Shown: positions 8,529 through 16,530 of the stretch, one piece after another
How the letters are laid out: each line of letters starts with the position of its first letter
How positions within the stretch are numbered: the stretch's first letter is position 1
Assembly (NCBI GenBank): GCA_902765625.1
Contig: CACXAO010000006.1
Span: 1 to 48,872 of the forward strand
Direction: 5' to 3'
DNA from: an uncultured Ruminococcus sp.
Lineage (GTDB): Bacteria > Bacillota > Clostridia > Oscillospirales > Acutalibacteraceae
Length of the DNA: 48,872 bases
Notes under the pieces: model-generated
The model's input: the letters and a program-made list of their open reading frames with translations, nothing else
Databases searched by the model: none
What the model was told of the DNA's origin: nothing
Program-made: the position numbers and the translations under genes

Positions 8529-11312
8529 TTATTTTACGATTGTTCTCTGAATCTGTGTAGCGTCTGCTACGTCTACCTTGCCGTCGCCTGTAAGTTCGCC
8601 TACATCAAACTGATCAGAATTGAAGAGTACGTATTCAGCCGCATGCTTCTGAACATATGTAGCGTCGTTGATGTCTAGCTTACCGTCAAAGTTGACGTCG
8701 CCCTTAATGCGATCATTGCTGCCGTTGGGCATAATGAGAGAAACGCCGTATGCGCTGGACTTGCTGAAACCGGTCTGATTTCTGAGATTGGTTTCCTTGC
8801 CGTTTTCAACAATATATCCCTCTTTGTTGTCCTCGTTAACTACACCGAGGAACTTGAGGTTCATATTAACGGTGGTTTCGCCGGAACCTACAATATCGAA
8901 GGTAACGGTTACCAGATCCTTCTCTCTCAGGAACTCGTCGCTGTTGAGGTTGGAGAAGTTGCCCTTGATAATACCGGTTGTGGTCTCACGGGCAGTTGAA
9001 CTGCCTACGTTGGGCTGCAGCTTGCCGAGGTTGGAGTTATTGAAGCTGAGCTTTGCGGGATCGTAGGTGAGCTCCCACTCGTCGTTGATCAGATCATAGT
9101 AGGACGAGAGCTTGAACGCAACGGTAATCTGAGATGAATCGGTAAGAGATCTTGTTGCCGCCGGGAAGTAGTTGGAGGTGGCGTTGACCTTGATTGCCTG
9201 AGCGACGCTCTTGCCGAACTTGGTGTTGGTTGAATAGCTGAGGTTTGTGAAGCCGGACTGCGACTTGAGGTTCTTAACGGCGCCGCCGTCTACAAGGTAG
9301 CCTGTGCTGCCGCTTGAGTTAAGAACTCCGAGGATCTCAACATTAAGGTTAACGTTAGCGGTGCCGAAAGCGAGCACGTCAAACGTTACGCTTACAAATG
9401 CCTTCTCGGACGCGAAATCGCTTCCCGAGGTATCGGAGTAGTTGCCCTTGATCGTGCCCTTTGTCGGCTCATTTACAACAACGCTGTCAACGTTGGGCAT
9501 GATCTTTCCTGTTGCGGACTTATTGTAGCTGAGCTTTGAGGTATCATAGGTCAGATTCCACTCCGCGTTCTGGAGATCCATGTTGGATTTGAGCATATAC
9601 TCAACGGTTACCTGCGTGCCCGTCTTGTTGACGGTGGTAGTCGCTGTCGGGAAGAAGTTGGAGGACGCGTTGACCGTGAGCTTTGTATCAACAGAGGGAG
9701 AGCCGTTGATTACGGAAGTCGTACCGGTGACGGAGTTGGAGCTGAAGCCCGAAATCGATGAGATATTCTGCTTCTGGCTGTTTGAAACCGCGTTTTCGAA
9801 TTTCAGGGTGCTGCCGCTCTTGTAGCCAACCGAAAGCTCCTGAACGTCGAGATTGACATTCGCGGTACCCTTGCCGATTACTTCGAACTCAGCCTGAACA
9901 AACGGCTTTGAGGATGTAAAGTCATAGAGATTGCTGACGTCGGTGAAGTTGCCGTATGCCACGTTATTGTAGATATTGGCGGTGCCGCTGATGTTGGGCA
10001 TCAGATTTGCCGCAGCGGTCTTGAGCTTTAGCTTCGAGGTGTCGTACGTAAGACTCCACTGACCGTTTACAAGCTCCATAGCCGACTTGAGGTTATAGGT
10101 TACGGTAACGGTGCTGCCTGTAGCGGTAACGCTGCCGCTGCCGAGAATGTTGGAGCTCGCGTTAACCACGGTCTTGTCAGATACGGGATCTGTTGTGGTA
10201 GGCTGAGTTACAGGATGTGTTACGGGCTGTGTTACGGGCTGTGTGGTGGGCTGGGGAGCTGTAGTGGGCTGAGGAGTAGGAGTTACGCCGCCCTTGCCGA
10301 TGCTTGCGAGGGGTACTGTGAGTGTATCGAGGTCGTCCTTTTCGTGAGAGGTGCTGGGATCGTTGCCGTAATCACCATTTACATTGTCGATCATTGAGGG
10401 ATCAAACGGGCAGCAGTCGAGAGCGGACTCGCCTCTGCCGCAGAGGGTCATTGCGCCGATGCCTTTGGTTGTAAGGTCGTTCGCAGTGATGCCGAGAGCG
10501 GAGAACGGGATCTTGATCTCATAGAAGCTGTCGTACTTGGTGTCGTGAACGCCCTTGCTTCCCTTGTGGGTCTTGTAGTCTACCCAGTCTGAGCTGTCGG
10601 AGAAAACGTCGTCGGGCGAATCGGAATTGTTGAGGCCCCAGATGGAGCTGCAAACGTTGCCGTCAGCCATCTTGTACTCGATGCCCTCGGTCTTGAAGCT
10701 GCCGCAGTTAGTGGTGTAGTCGGTGTTGCCCGAAGCGTCAGCGACCGTAAAGTGACCGGGAACGCCCGCACCCGGCTTTGCGCTCATGTAGAACAGGTGG
10801 TCAACGTGGGTGCCGCTGTAGTCGATCTGGTCGCCCCAGATGTACTTGCCGTCCGTTACCTTGCCGGTAAGACCTGTAGAGGAAGGATTTACGCTGAGAG
10901 CGAGAACCATGTGAAGGTCGCCGATCTTACCGCCGTCCATAAGTGACGCTTCGCCCGCGTTCTGCCATGTGTCGGTGGTGTTGACGTACTGCATGCCGAT
11001 GTACAGGTTGGCGCTGTCCCACGCTGCGAGAAGCGCGTAGGCGTCGATCAGGCAGTTCTCGTGAGAGCCCTTCCAGTGGTTTGCGCAGTCCCAAGCCGCG
11101 CTTGTTGCGACGACCATGTCTTCCGACCAGTCGGAGAGATCGCCGTCGATGGTGATGCTGCCCGCCTTACCGACGCCGCCCGAGGGGTTAGTCTGGTAAT
11201 GCGAGCTGAGTGTGCCTGCCGCTGCGCTTACGGAAAACGCCGCTGTAGCGACGGTTGTGATCAACAGCGCCGCGACAAGCAGAACGCTGATGAACTTCTT
11301 TGTGTTTCTCAT
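8529..11312 (-). CDS. Secreted multidomain protein: carbohydrate-binding-like N-domain, three cohesin-like modules, dockerin
   Basis: 927 residues. A signal peptide (about 1-31, ending SVSAAA) leads to a domain at about 45-335 resembling DOMON/family-9 carbohydrate-binding modules (ITIDGDLSDWSED, SANLYIGMQY). A Pro/Thr/Gln linker follows (about 342-375). Three repeats start near 381, 545 and 707, spaced about 163 residues, each with an LTYD.(A/S)KL motif and a beta-rich cohesin-like pattern. The end (870-927) is a type I dockerin with two Ca-binding loops, DVNFDGKLDINDA and ELTGDGKVDVADA. The protein probably joins a cellulosome-like or surface complex. It has its own promoter and terminator, yet sits between spoVM and sipL. 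The cohesin reading is moderate; the repeat and dockerin are clear. Confidence 0.85.
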   Translation of the reverse strand: MRNTKKFISVLLVAALLITTVATAAFSVSAAAGTLSSHYQTNPSGGVGKAGSITIDGDLSDWSEDMVVATSAAWDCANHWKGSHENCLIDAYALLAAWDSANLYIGMQYVNTTDTWQNAGEASLMDGGKIGDLHMVLALSVNPSSTGLTGKVTDGKYIWGDQIDYSGTHVDHLFYMSAKPGAGVPGHFTVADASGNTDYTTNCGSFKTEGIEYKMADGNVCSSIWGLNNSDSPDDVFSDSSDWVDYKTHKGSKGVHDTKYDSFYEIKIPFSALGITANDLTTKGIGAMTLCGRGESALDCCPFDPSMIDNVNGDYGNDPSTSHEKDDLDTLTVPLASIGKGGVTPTPQPTTAPQPTTQPVTQPVTHPVTQPTTTDPVSDKTVVNASSNILGSGSVTATGSTVTVTYNLKSAMELVNGQWSLTYDTSKLKLKTAAANLMPNISGTANIYNNVAYGNFTDVSNLYDFTSSKPFVQAEFEVIGKGTANVNLDVQELSVGYKSGSTLKFENAVSNSQKQNISSISGFSSNSVTGTTSVINGSPSVDTKLTVNASSNFFPTATTTVNKTGTQVTVEYMLKSNMDLQNAEWNLTYDTSKLSYNKSATGKIMPNVDSVVVNEPTKGTIKGNYSDTSGSDFASEKAFVSVTFDVLAFGTANVNLNVEILGVLNSSGSTGYLVDGGAVKNLKSQSGFTNLSYSTNTKFGKSVAQAIKVNATSNYFPAATRSLTDSSQITVAFKLSSYYDLINDEWELTYDPAKLSFNNSNLGKLQPNVGSSTARETTTGIIKGNFSNLNSDEFLREKDLVTVTFDIVGSGETTVNMNLKFLGVVNEDNKEGYIVENGKETNLRNQTGFSKSSAYGVSLIMPNGSNDRIKGDVNFDGKLDINDATYVQKHAAEYVLFNSDQFDVGELTGDGKVDVADATQIQRTIVK

Positions 11313-11366
11313 GTTAATTACCTCCTAAATACTGCTCGATAATTCGCAATATAAATTACCACTTTA

Positions 11367-11395
11367 ATTATAATAATTTTTCGGGAAAACTTCAA
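11367..11395 (-). promoter_or_regulatory. SigA promoter of the cohesin/dockerin gene
   Basis: On the minus strand TTGAAG (11390-11395), 17 bp, TATAAT (11367-11372), about 55 nt upstream of the ATG, which has AGGAGGT. This makes the gene an independent vegetative unit inside the sporulation cluster. Confidence 0.7.
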
Positions 11396-11396
11396 C

Positions 11397-11440
11397 AAAA
11401 AAATCAGATGTGCAAAGTTTTTGTCACAATGCACATCTGA
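11397..11440 (-). terminator. Terminator after spoVM
   Basis: A perfect 11-bp stem (TCAGATGTGCA 11404-11414, TGCACATCTGA 11430-11440) followed by seven T on the minus strand (11397-11403), 23 nt past the spoVM stop. Confidence 0.9.
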
Positions 11441-11462
11441 CAGGGTTTGAATTTGTGTATTA

Positions 11463-11555
11463 TTACTGTAGAGTTTGCTTCTCTTTTTTTATTCCGAAAA
11501 ACATCCTCAGCAACGCCGAAAAAAATTTAGGATTTTCAATAAGTACAACCTTCAT
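11463..11555 (-). CDS. spoVM: SpoVM, amphipathic-helix curvature sensor of the forespore
   Basis: 30 codons beginning MKVVLIENPKFFSALLRMFF and ending in a basic tail. Length, the MK start, proline at residue 9, the PKF motif and the amphipathic helix followed by Lys/Arg match Bacillus SpoVM (26 residues), where Pro9 is needed for recognising the convex forespore membrane and recruiting SpoIVA. The start at 11555 has GGAGGT at 11560-11565. Longer in-frame readings up to 11696 are low-complexity, and the upstream ORF fills that space in another frame. A strong terminator follows. Confidence 0.9.
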   Translation of the reverse strand: MKVVLIENPKFFSALLRMFFGIKKEKQTLQ

Positions 11556-11557
11556 AA

Positions 11558-11701
11558 TTACCTCCGAGCACATGATAAACTGACGAGCACAAGCGCGGCT
11601 GCCGCCACACAGAGCACCCATTCTGTCGGCAGCACAGACGCGACGAGCAGTCCGAGTCCGAACCAAAGACAGGTGCGGACCTTTTGTTTTCTGCATCTCA
11701 C
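11558..11701 (-). CDS. Small membrane protein encoded directly upstream of spoVM
   Basis: 47 residues if started at GTG 11701 (AGAGGG 7 nt upstream), or 53 from ATG 11719 (weaker GGCGGT site). A basic N-terminus (RCRKQKVRT) is followed by one long hydrophobic segment broken by PTEW, consistent with a helical hairpin, and a CARR tail. Its TAA stop lies inside the spoVM ribosome site, so the two genes are probably translated as one operon. I do not recognise a named family. A probable SigE promoter sits upstream, so expression in the mother cell is likely. Confidence 0.6.
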   Translation of the reverse strand: MRCRKQKVRTCLWFGLGLLVASVLPTEWVLCVAAAALVLVSLSCARR

Positions 11702-11736
11702 TGTATCACCCTCTACCATTTTATACCGCCGTGCGG

Positions 11737-11766
11737 AATGTGTGCTTGAAATTTACGCAAATATAC
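11737..11766 (-). promoter_or_regulatory. Possible SigE promoter of the spoVM operon
   Basis: On the minus strand GTATATT (11760-11766), 15 bp, CACACATT (11737-11744) resembles the SigE form KMATATT-N14-CATACANT with one extra spacer base and one mismatch in the -10 box. It is placed correctly for the small ORF and spoVM. Confidence 0.45.
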
Positions 11767-11790
11767 AGTATGATAGAGGTGGTGATTTAT

Positions 11791-12765
11791 ATGAGAGAAC
11801 TGACAATCGGTAAAAACGACGCCGGACAAAGGCTCGACAAGTTCCTGCAAAAGCGTTTCAGAACCATGCCAAAGGCGATGATGTACATGTACATCCGCAA
11901 AAAATGCGTAAAGCGTAACGGCAAAAAATGCGCGATCGACGACATGCTCACCGAGGGCGACGTGCTTACCTTTTATATCAAAGACGAATTTTTTGACGCC
12001 GCCGGGGAAAAGCACTATGAGTTTTTGAAGGCTCCGGCTAAGCTCGATATTGTTTACGAGGACGAAAACCTGCTTCTGCTCGACAAAAAGCCCGGTTTAA
12101 TAGCCCATCAGGACAAGAGCTACCACTTTGATTCGCTTGTCGGCCGCGTGCAGCACTATTTATATGAAAAGGGCGAATACGACCCCGAGGCTGAAAAGGC
12201 ATTTTCTCCGGCGCTTGTGAACCGCATTGACCGCAACACCGGCGGAATCGTGATTGCCGCGAAAAACGCCGAGGCTCTGCGGATCCTGAACCAAAAAATG
12301 AAAACGAGGGAGATTGAAAAATACTATCTCTGCCTTGTTTACGGCAAGCCCGAAAAGAAAATCGGCACGCTTATCGGTTACCTTACAAAAAACGAAAGCA
12401 AAAACAAGGTTACCGTCCACAAAACCGAGGTCGAAGGCTCAAAGGAAATCCGCACCAAATACCGCATTATCTCGTTCGACGGCAAATACAGCCTTGTTGA
12501 AATCGAGCTGCTGACCGGCAGAACCCACCAGATCCGCGCTCATATGGCGAGCATCGGACATCCGCTTGTGGGCGACAGCAAGTACGGACGCAAAAAAGCG
12601 CCCGAGGGCTTTCCCTATCAGGCGCTTTACAGCTATAAACTGATTTTTGATTTCACAGAGGATTCAGGCTCGCTCGGCTACCTTAACGGAAAGGAATTCT
12701 CTGTTAAGGACGTTTGGTTCGCCGGGTCATTTAAGCATAGGAACGCCGACATTGTGCCGCGGTGA
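11791..12765 (+). CDS. RluA-family 23S rRNA pseudouridine synthase
   Basis: 324 residues. An N-terminal S4 RNA-binding domain (about 1-70, LDKFLQKRF) and the RluA catalytic domain with NRIDRNTGGIV (catalytic Asp in RIDR) and LLTGRTHQIRAHMASIGHPLVGD. It converts uridine to pseudouridine in rRNA; the target cannot be told from sequence. The start at 11791 has GAGGTGGTG at 11776-11784; a longer in-frame reading from 11731 has no ribosome site. Its last 29 codons overlap the convergent gene at 12678. Confidence 0.9.
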   Translation: MRELTIGKNDAGQRLDKFLQKRFRTMPKAMMYMYIRKKCVKRNGKKCAIDDMLTEGDVLTFYIKDEFFDAAGEKHYEFLKAPAKLDIVYEDENLLLLDKKPGLIAHQDKSYHFDSLVGRVQHYLYEKGEYDPEAEKAFSPALVNRIDRNTGGIVIAAKNAEALRILNQKMKTREIEKYYLCLVYGKPEKKIGTLIGYLTKNESKNKVTVHKTEVEGSKEIRTKYRIISFDGKYSLVEIELLTGRTHQIRAHMASIGHPLVGDSKYGRKKAPEGFPYQALYSYKLIFDFTEDSGSLGYLNGKEFSVKDVWFAGSFKHRNADIVPR

Positions 12766-13556
12766 CCCTTTGTCGCGCGGTGACTCCACAAAAGCTCGCT
12801 GTTGCAGTTGGTGCAGAGGTCTGAGACAGTGATGTTTTCGTTCTTCACGCCTGCAGCGACGAGGATCTGACGGTTCGTCTCGAGCAGGTCAAGCATGAAC
12901 TTGCCGTCCTCCTTCGGGAACACGAATTTTTCCGGCTCCAAGTCCTTCAGCGCCAAAAAGTGCTCGGCGCACGGCAGATCGACCTCGTAGCAGCAGACCG
13001 AAATCGCAGGTCCGATGGCGGCAACGATATTTTCGGGCTTTGTGCCGTACCTCTCACCCATCGCCTTAAGTACCTTTTCGCCGATTCTTCCGACAGTGCC
13101 GCGCCATCCTGCGTGAGCAAGCGCGATCGCCTTGTTTTCGGTATCGACGAAGAAAAGCGGCGTGCAGTCGGCGTAATAGGTCACGAGGGTGACTCCTGTC
13201 TCGTTAGTCATGATAGCGTCGACGCTCTCCATGTCGCGCGGCTTATATATGCCTACTCCGCGGTTTTCGCGCGTTACGGCACGGACAACCGTGTGATGAT
13301 CCTGCGCCGAGGCGGTGAGGCTCTCGAAATCGAAGCCTGCGCTCTTACAAATCCGGCGGTAATTCTCGGTTACGGCGTCGGGATCGTCGCCGCGGTTGAA
13401 TGCCATGTTCATAGAGGTGAACTCTCCCTCTGACACTCCGCCCAAACGGGTGGAAAAGGCGTGATTTATGAATTTTATTTCCGATAAAGAATTATACGTG
13501 AGGTATGGTACGGCATCGGCGTTATTAAGGCGCATTGTTGATGAGTTAAAATTCAA
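12678..13556 (-). CDS. pgeF: PgeF/YlmD/YfiH-family purine nucleoside phosphorylase (old polyphenol oxidase family)
   Basis: 292 residues from TTG at 13556, with GGAGG 8 nt upstream. Conserved metal-site motifs are HAFSTRLGGVS, ADCTPLFF and HAGWRGT, plus CCYEVD and a late CT.C motif. Characterised relatives (YlmD, LACC1) phosphorolyse purine nucleosides and deaminate adenosine. The C-terminus runs about 15-20 residues beyond the usual end (after MSAFLCL) and this tail is the part that overlaps the RluA gene on the other strand. Confidence 0.88.
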   Translation of the reverse strand: MNFNSSTMRLNNADAVPYLTYNSLSEIKFINHAFSTRLGGVSEGEFTSMNMAFNRGDDPDAVTENYRRICKSAGFDFESLTASAQDHHTVVRAVTRENRGVGIYKPRDMESVDAIMTNETGVTLVTYYADCTPLFFVDTENKAIALAHAGWRGTVGRIGEKVLKAMGERYGTKPENIVAAIGPAISVCCYEVDLPCAEHFLALKDLEPEKFVFPKEDGKFMLDLLETNRQILVAAGVKNENITVSDLCTNCNSELLWSHRATKGHRGTMSAFLCLNDPANQTSLTENSFPLR

Positions 13557-13579
13557 CGGTTTTCCCTCCAAAATTCTAC

Positions 13580-13608
13580 TTGAAACTTATGTCTGCTTGT
13601 GTTACACT
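13580..13608 (+). promoter_or_regulatory. Promoter of the 68-residue Cys protein
   Basis: TTGAAA (13580-13585), 17 bp, TACACT (13603-13608), followed 23 nt later by the ATG with AGAGGTG. It lies just outside the TTG start of the divergent pgeF. Confidence 0.6.
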
Positions 13609-13630
13609 AATAATTGCAGAGGTGATTTAG

Positions 13631-13837
13631 ATGAAAAACAAGCTGTTCGGCAGAAATATTGCTCCCGACTGCTCTTACTGCGAAAATTCTTATTTCGAAA
13701 ACGGAATTATGAGCTGCAAAAAATCGAAGCGCATTCAGGACGCAAAGTGCAGAGCGTTCAGCTACGATCCGCTTTTGCGCGTTCCGAGAAGCGTCACGCT
13801 GAGGGGCACGTATTCCATCGAGGATTTCAAGCTGTAA
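13631..13837 (+). CDS. Small four-cysteine protein, conserved in Clostridia
   Basis: 68 residues, start ATG 13631 with AGAGGTG upstream. Four cysteines arranged as C-x2-C-x10-C-x6-C (CSYC, SCKK, KCRAF) suggest a small metal- or disulfide-stabilised fold. The rest is basic and ends SIEDFKL. Very similar short proteins are common in Clostridia with no assigned function as far as I know. A strong terminator follows. Confidence 0.75.
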   Translation: MKNKLFGRNIAPDCSYCENSYFENGIMSCKKSKRIQDAKCRAFSYDPLLRVPRSVTLRGTYSIEDFKL

Positions 13838-13850
13838 ATCAAATAAAATC

Positions 13851-13885
13851 AAGGAGCCGGTCGCTGAGATCGGCTCCTTTTATTA
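13851..13885 (+). terminator. Terminator, probably bidirectional
   Basis: A 12-bp stem with one G-U pair (AAGGAGCCGGTC 13851-13862, GATCGGCTCCTT 13868-13879) followed by TTATTAT. It lies between two convergent genes, the 68-residue protein and the beta-propeller gene. Confidence 0.85.
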
Positions 13886-13887
13886 TA

Positions 13888-15909
13888 CTATTTATATTCA
13901 ACGCAGTCAATAGCGGTGCGGTAGATGTCGTACGCGTTTTCTATCGAGTCGACACTGCCGTAGTTCCACTTCTCGCCTAACATATATATTGTATTTCCGA
14001 TATAGACGCAGCGGTCAACCTCAGTGCCGTCGGAGTCGTTTGTTGCGAAAACATCGGAACGGTACTCGTCGACAATATCAATCTTTCCGTCGGTCACCTT
14101 GAAATTGATGACACCCGAATAGCTGTTCCCGTCGCTGTAATAGCCGCTGTAGTAAGCGAACGGAATCGTGTAATCGTTCCTTTCGGGATTAACAAGCAGC
14201 GCCTTGGGGTTATACTGAACTGCCGAATTATAATTTTTGAAAACCTTTGTGTCCTTAACCTGAGGATTTGTCTTGTCGGTAACGTCGAAGGTCACGATTT
14301 TAATGCCGTCCTGAACCTCCATGTCGGTATAATAATACTCGTCGGTATTATAGCCGATACCGAGGACAGTATTCTCGTCAACGGGAACGAGCATAGTCGA
14401 GAAGCCGCTGATTTTTACCTCGCCCAGAATTTGCGGGTCGGACGGATTTGTCAGATCAATAACGAAAAGCGGGTCGGTCTGCTCGTAGGTGATAACGTAG
14501 GCGGTGTCGCCCATGTAGCGGACAGCCTTTATGCTCTCGTTCTCGGCAAAGCCCTCTACCGCGCCGATTTGATTCAGTCCCGAATCGAGCACATAAAGAT
14601 TATTGACGTCATAGTCTGTTAACTCGTTTATCGACGTGGTGGCGACGCGCAGGTTTCCGTTGTGCTCGTCGAGGGAGTACTGATTATTCACCTGACCGTT
14701 TACATAGCAGCTTGCGACGGCGTCAAGGCTGTCGTTAAGGCTGAATTTCACGATCTGGGTCTTGACCGTAGTCGGCTTGTACAACGAGGCAAATCTGTTT
14801 ATCACGTTGCTGTAATCCTGCGCTTCGTACTCGGAGGCGGTAACATAGAGATAATCCTGATTGCAGTAAACGTCCTCCGCGGAGCCTAATATCGACTTTG
14901 TGCTCAGAGCCTTTGCTCCGTCCTTTGTGTCGACGCTGCTGACGACGAGGAAGTTGCTGTTTGCAGGAGTTTCCACGGAATATGTGCAGCTTACGGGAAC
15001 CTCGTCCGGAGTCGCGTTGCGGTAATAAGTGGACGGCATATAGTCCTCTCTGTTCGCGTAATAATCGGAAACCATATAGAGCGTGTCGTCGATCATGCGC
15101 GAAGAAACGTAGCTTCCGCTCTGCAAGAAGGAATCCATAAGCTTCGGAGCGCTCCTGTCCGTGATATCGTAAACCGCCGCTTCCGTAACGGAATCACGAT
15201 AGTAGTTCTGCGAAAGAATTACAAGACGGTCGCCGTTCACATAAAACTCGCGGAAATTGTTGTCGTTCAATTCCGTAATCTCCGAAACAAGCTCCGTGTC
15301 CTTCTGCGCCGCGCGGTAAATCTGTATTTGGTGCCTCATACCGTTTGAGGTCGGGCTCAGATAGTAGATATACTCGCTGTCGGTCTTGATATTATCCGCC
15401 TCGTCCACGCCGGTATGCTGAACATAGGTAGAGTTGTGCGACGAAGAACCTCCCGACGAGCCCGACGCCGAACCTACAGCCGATTCTGCCGAAAACACCT
15501 TTTCACTGTTCCCTGCCGCAGCGCCGTCGAGCGCTTCATACCAGTCGCCGCCGTCAATCACGCCGTAATTATTCAGATTGTTCTGAAACTGAATCGCGTC
15601 GCCGACCGCCTGTCTTATCTCGTCGCGGGTGTTGAACTGCATGAGCTTAGCGGTTCCGCTTATCGCAACGGGCGTGCCGATCGGTTGGCTTAAAACATTT
15701 GCCGCGATAAACGCGCCTGCGGTGATAACCGCCACGCTTGCTGCGGCAGCGGAGGTAATACCGATCACCATGCCCTTTTTGCTCTTTTTGACCTTGACCG
15801 GCTTCACTCCGTCAAGCTGCGCAAAAACCGTATTTTCGGTGATACTGTCCGGCGCTTTTACGCCGTCGGTATCAAATTTTTCCTTAATGAAATCAAAATC
15901 GTTTTTCAT
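13888..15909 (-). CDS. Membrane-anchored beta-propeller protein, probable partner/anti-sigma of the upstream sigma factor
   Basis: 673 residues. A cytoplasmic N-terminus (1-45, KNDFDFIKEKFD) is followed by one membrane helix (about 46-68), a Ser/Gly-rich stretch, and a long external domain with repeated blades such as VYDITDRSAPKL, VIDLTNPSDPQIL and TFDVTDKTNPQVKD. This is the C-terminal-secreted 'Beta_propel' family. The start at 15909 has GGAG 8 nt upstream, formed from the end of the sigma gene. The topology (short cytoplasmic part, single helix, large sensor outside) and the tight linkage to an ECF sigma factor suggest a sensing anti-sigma factor; that role is inferred. Confidence 0.8.
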   Translation of the reverse strand: MKNDFDFIKEKFDTDGVKAPDSITENTVFAQLDGVKPVKVKKSKKGMVIGITSAAAASVAVITAGAFIAANVLSQPIGTPVAISGTAKLMQFNTRDEIRQAVGDAIQFQNNLNNYGVIDGGDWYEALDGAAAGNSEKVFSAESAVGSASGSSGGSSSHNSTYVQHTGVDEADNIKTDSEYIYYLSPTSNGMRHQIQIYRAAQKDTELVSEITELNDNNFREFYVNGDRLVILSQNYYRDSVTEAAVYDITDRSAPKLMDSFLQSGSYVSSRMIDDTLYMVSDYYANREDYMPSTYYRNATPDEVPVSCTYSVETPANSNFLVVSSVDTKDGAKALSTKSILGSAEDVYCNQDYLYVTASEYEAQDYSNVINRFASLYKPTTVKTQIVKFSLNDSLDAVASCYVNGQVNNQYSLDEHNGNLRVATTSINELTDYDVNNLYVLDSGLNQIGAVEGFAENESIKAVRYMGDTAYVITYEQTDPLFVIDLTNPSDPQILGEVKISGFSTMLVPVDENTVLGIGYNTDEYYYTDMEVQDGIKIVTFDVTDKTNPQVKDTKVFKNYNSAVQYNPKALLVNPERNDYTIPFAYYSGYYSDGNSYSGVINFKVTDGKIDIVDEYRSDVFATNDSDGTEVDRCVYIGNTIYMLGEKWNYGSVDSIENAYDIYRTAIDCVEYK

Positions 15910-15914
15910 TGCCA

Positions 15915-16415
15915 TCACTCCAAAAACTGTCTCATCCTGCCGAGCGCGCGCGAAAGACGCGAACGCACCGTCGACGGGTTCATGCGTAACATCTGCGCGA
16001 TCTCCTGACTGTTGTAGCCTGCGACAACCGACAGCAGCACGATATCTCTGTCCTCGGCCGCAAGACTGTCAAGCGCCTCGCTGAGCTCGCTGCGGATATA
16101 GGTGCCGTCCGGCACCGCGTAGCGGTTCTCGTCAATCTCGGCAAATGACAGCTGCGTCTTTTTGCGGATTATCGCGCAGCACTCGCGGTATAGAATGCGG
16201 AACAGCCACGACGAAAACGCCTTTTCATTGCGAATCGAGCATATGCCCATGTACGCCTGCGTAACGCATGCCGAAACCGCGTCGTTTGCATCCTCGGCCG
16301 AACGCAGCTTGTAGTAGGCATAGCGGTACAGGCTGTCCTTGTAGCGTATGTATAGAGCGGCAAACGCGTGTTTGTCGCCGTCGCGCGCCTTTTTAACTAA
16401 TTTATTACCGTCCAT
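15915..16415 (-). CDS. ECF-type RNA polymerase sigma factor
   Basis: 166 residues. Sigma region 2 spans about 8-75 (FAALYIRYKDSLYRYAYY, AEDANDAV) and region 4 about 105-166 (LSVVAGYNSQEIAQML, STVRSRLSRALGRMRQFLE). There is no region 1 or 3, as in ECF factors. GGAGG precedes the ATG. The downstream beta-propeller gene begins 5 nt after the stop. A promoter resembling autoregulated ECF promoters lies just upstream (16445-16475). Confidence 0.9.
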   Translation of the reverse strand: MDGNKLVKKARDGDKHAFAALYIRYKDSLYRYAYYKLRSAEDANDAVSACVTQAYMGICSIRNEKAFSSWLFRILYRECCAIIRKKTQLSFAEIDENRYAVPDGTYIRSELSEALDSLAAEDRDIVLLSVVAGYNSQEIAQMLRMNPSTVRSRLSRALGRMRQFLE

Positions 16416-16444
16416 TTCCGTCCTCCAACGAATTCGTTCATTTA

Positions 16445-16475
16445 TATAGTGTAAAACAAACGGCTAAGTGTTGCA
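16445..16475 (-). promoter_or_regulatory. Candidate autoregulatory ECF promoter
   Basis: On the minus strand TGCAACACTT (16466-16475) is followed 13 bp later by ACACTATA (16445-16452). An AAC-containing -35 with a CnCTATA-like -10 is the usual layout of ECF self-promoters in Firmicutes. It lies about 30 nt before the sigma ATG. Confidence 0.45.
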
Positions 16476-16493
16476 CAGCTTTTGAAATTTTTT

Positions 16494-16521
16494 AAAAAAT
16501 TGAGCGCACCTGTGGTGCGCC
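16494..16521 (-). terminator. Terminator of ppa
   Basis: Stem GCGCACC (16504-16510)/GGTGCGC (16514-16520) followed on the minus strand by TCAATTTTTT, 10 nt past the pyrophosphatase stop. Confidence 0.75.
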
Positions 16522-16530
16522 CATTGTTTT

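Noticed and set aside
11463-11696. 77-codon version of spoVM
   Set aside because: The extension is Arg/Cys-rich and overlaps the better small membrane ORF in another frame; GGAGGT sits exactly before the 30-codon start.
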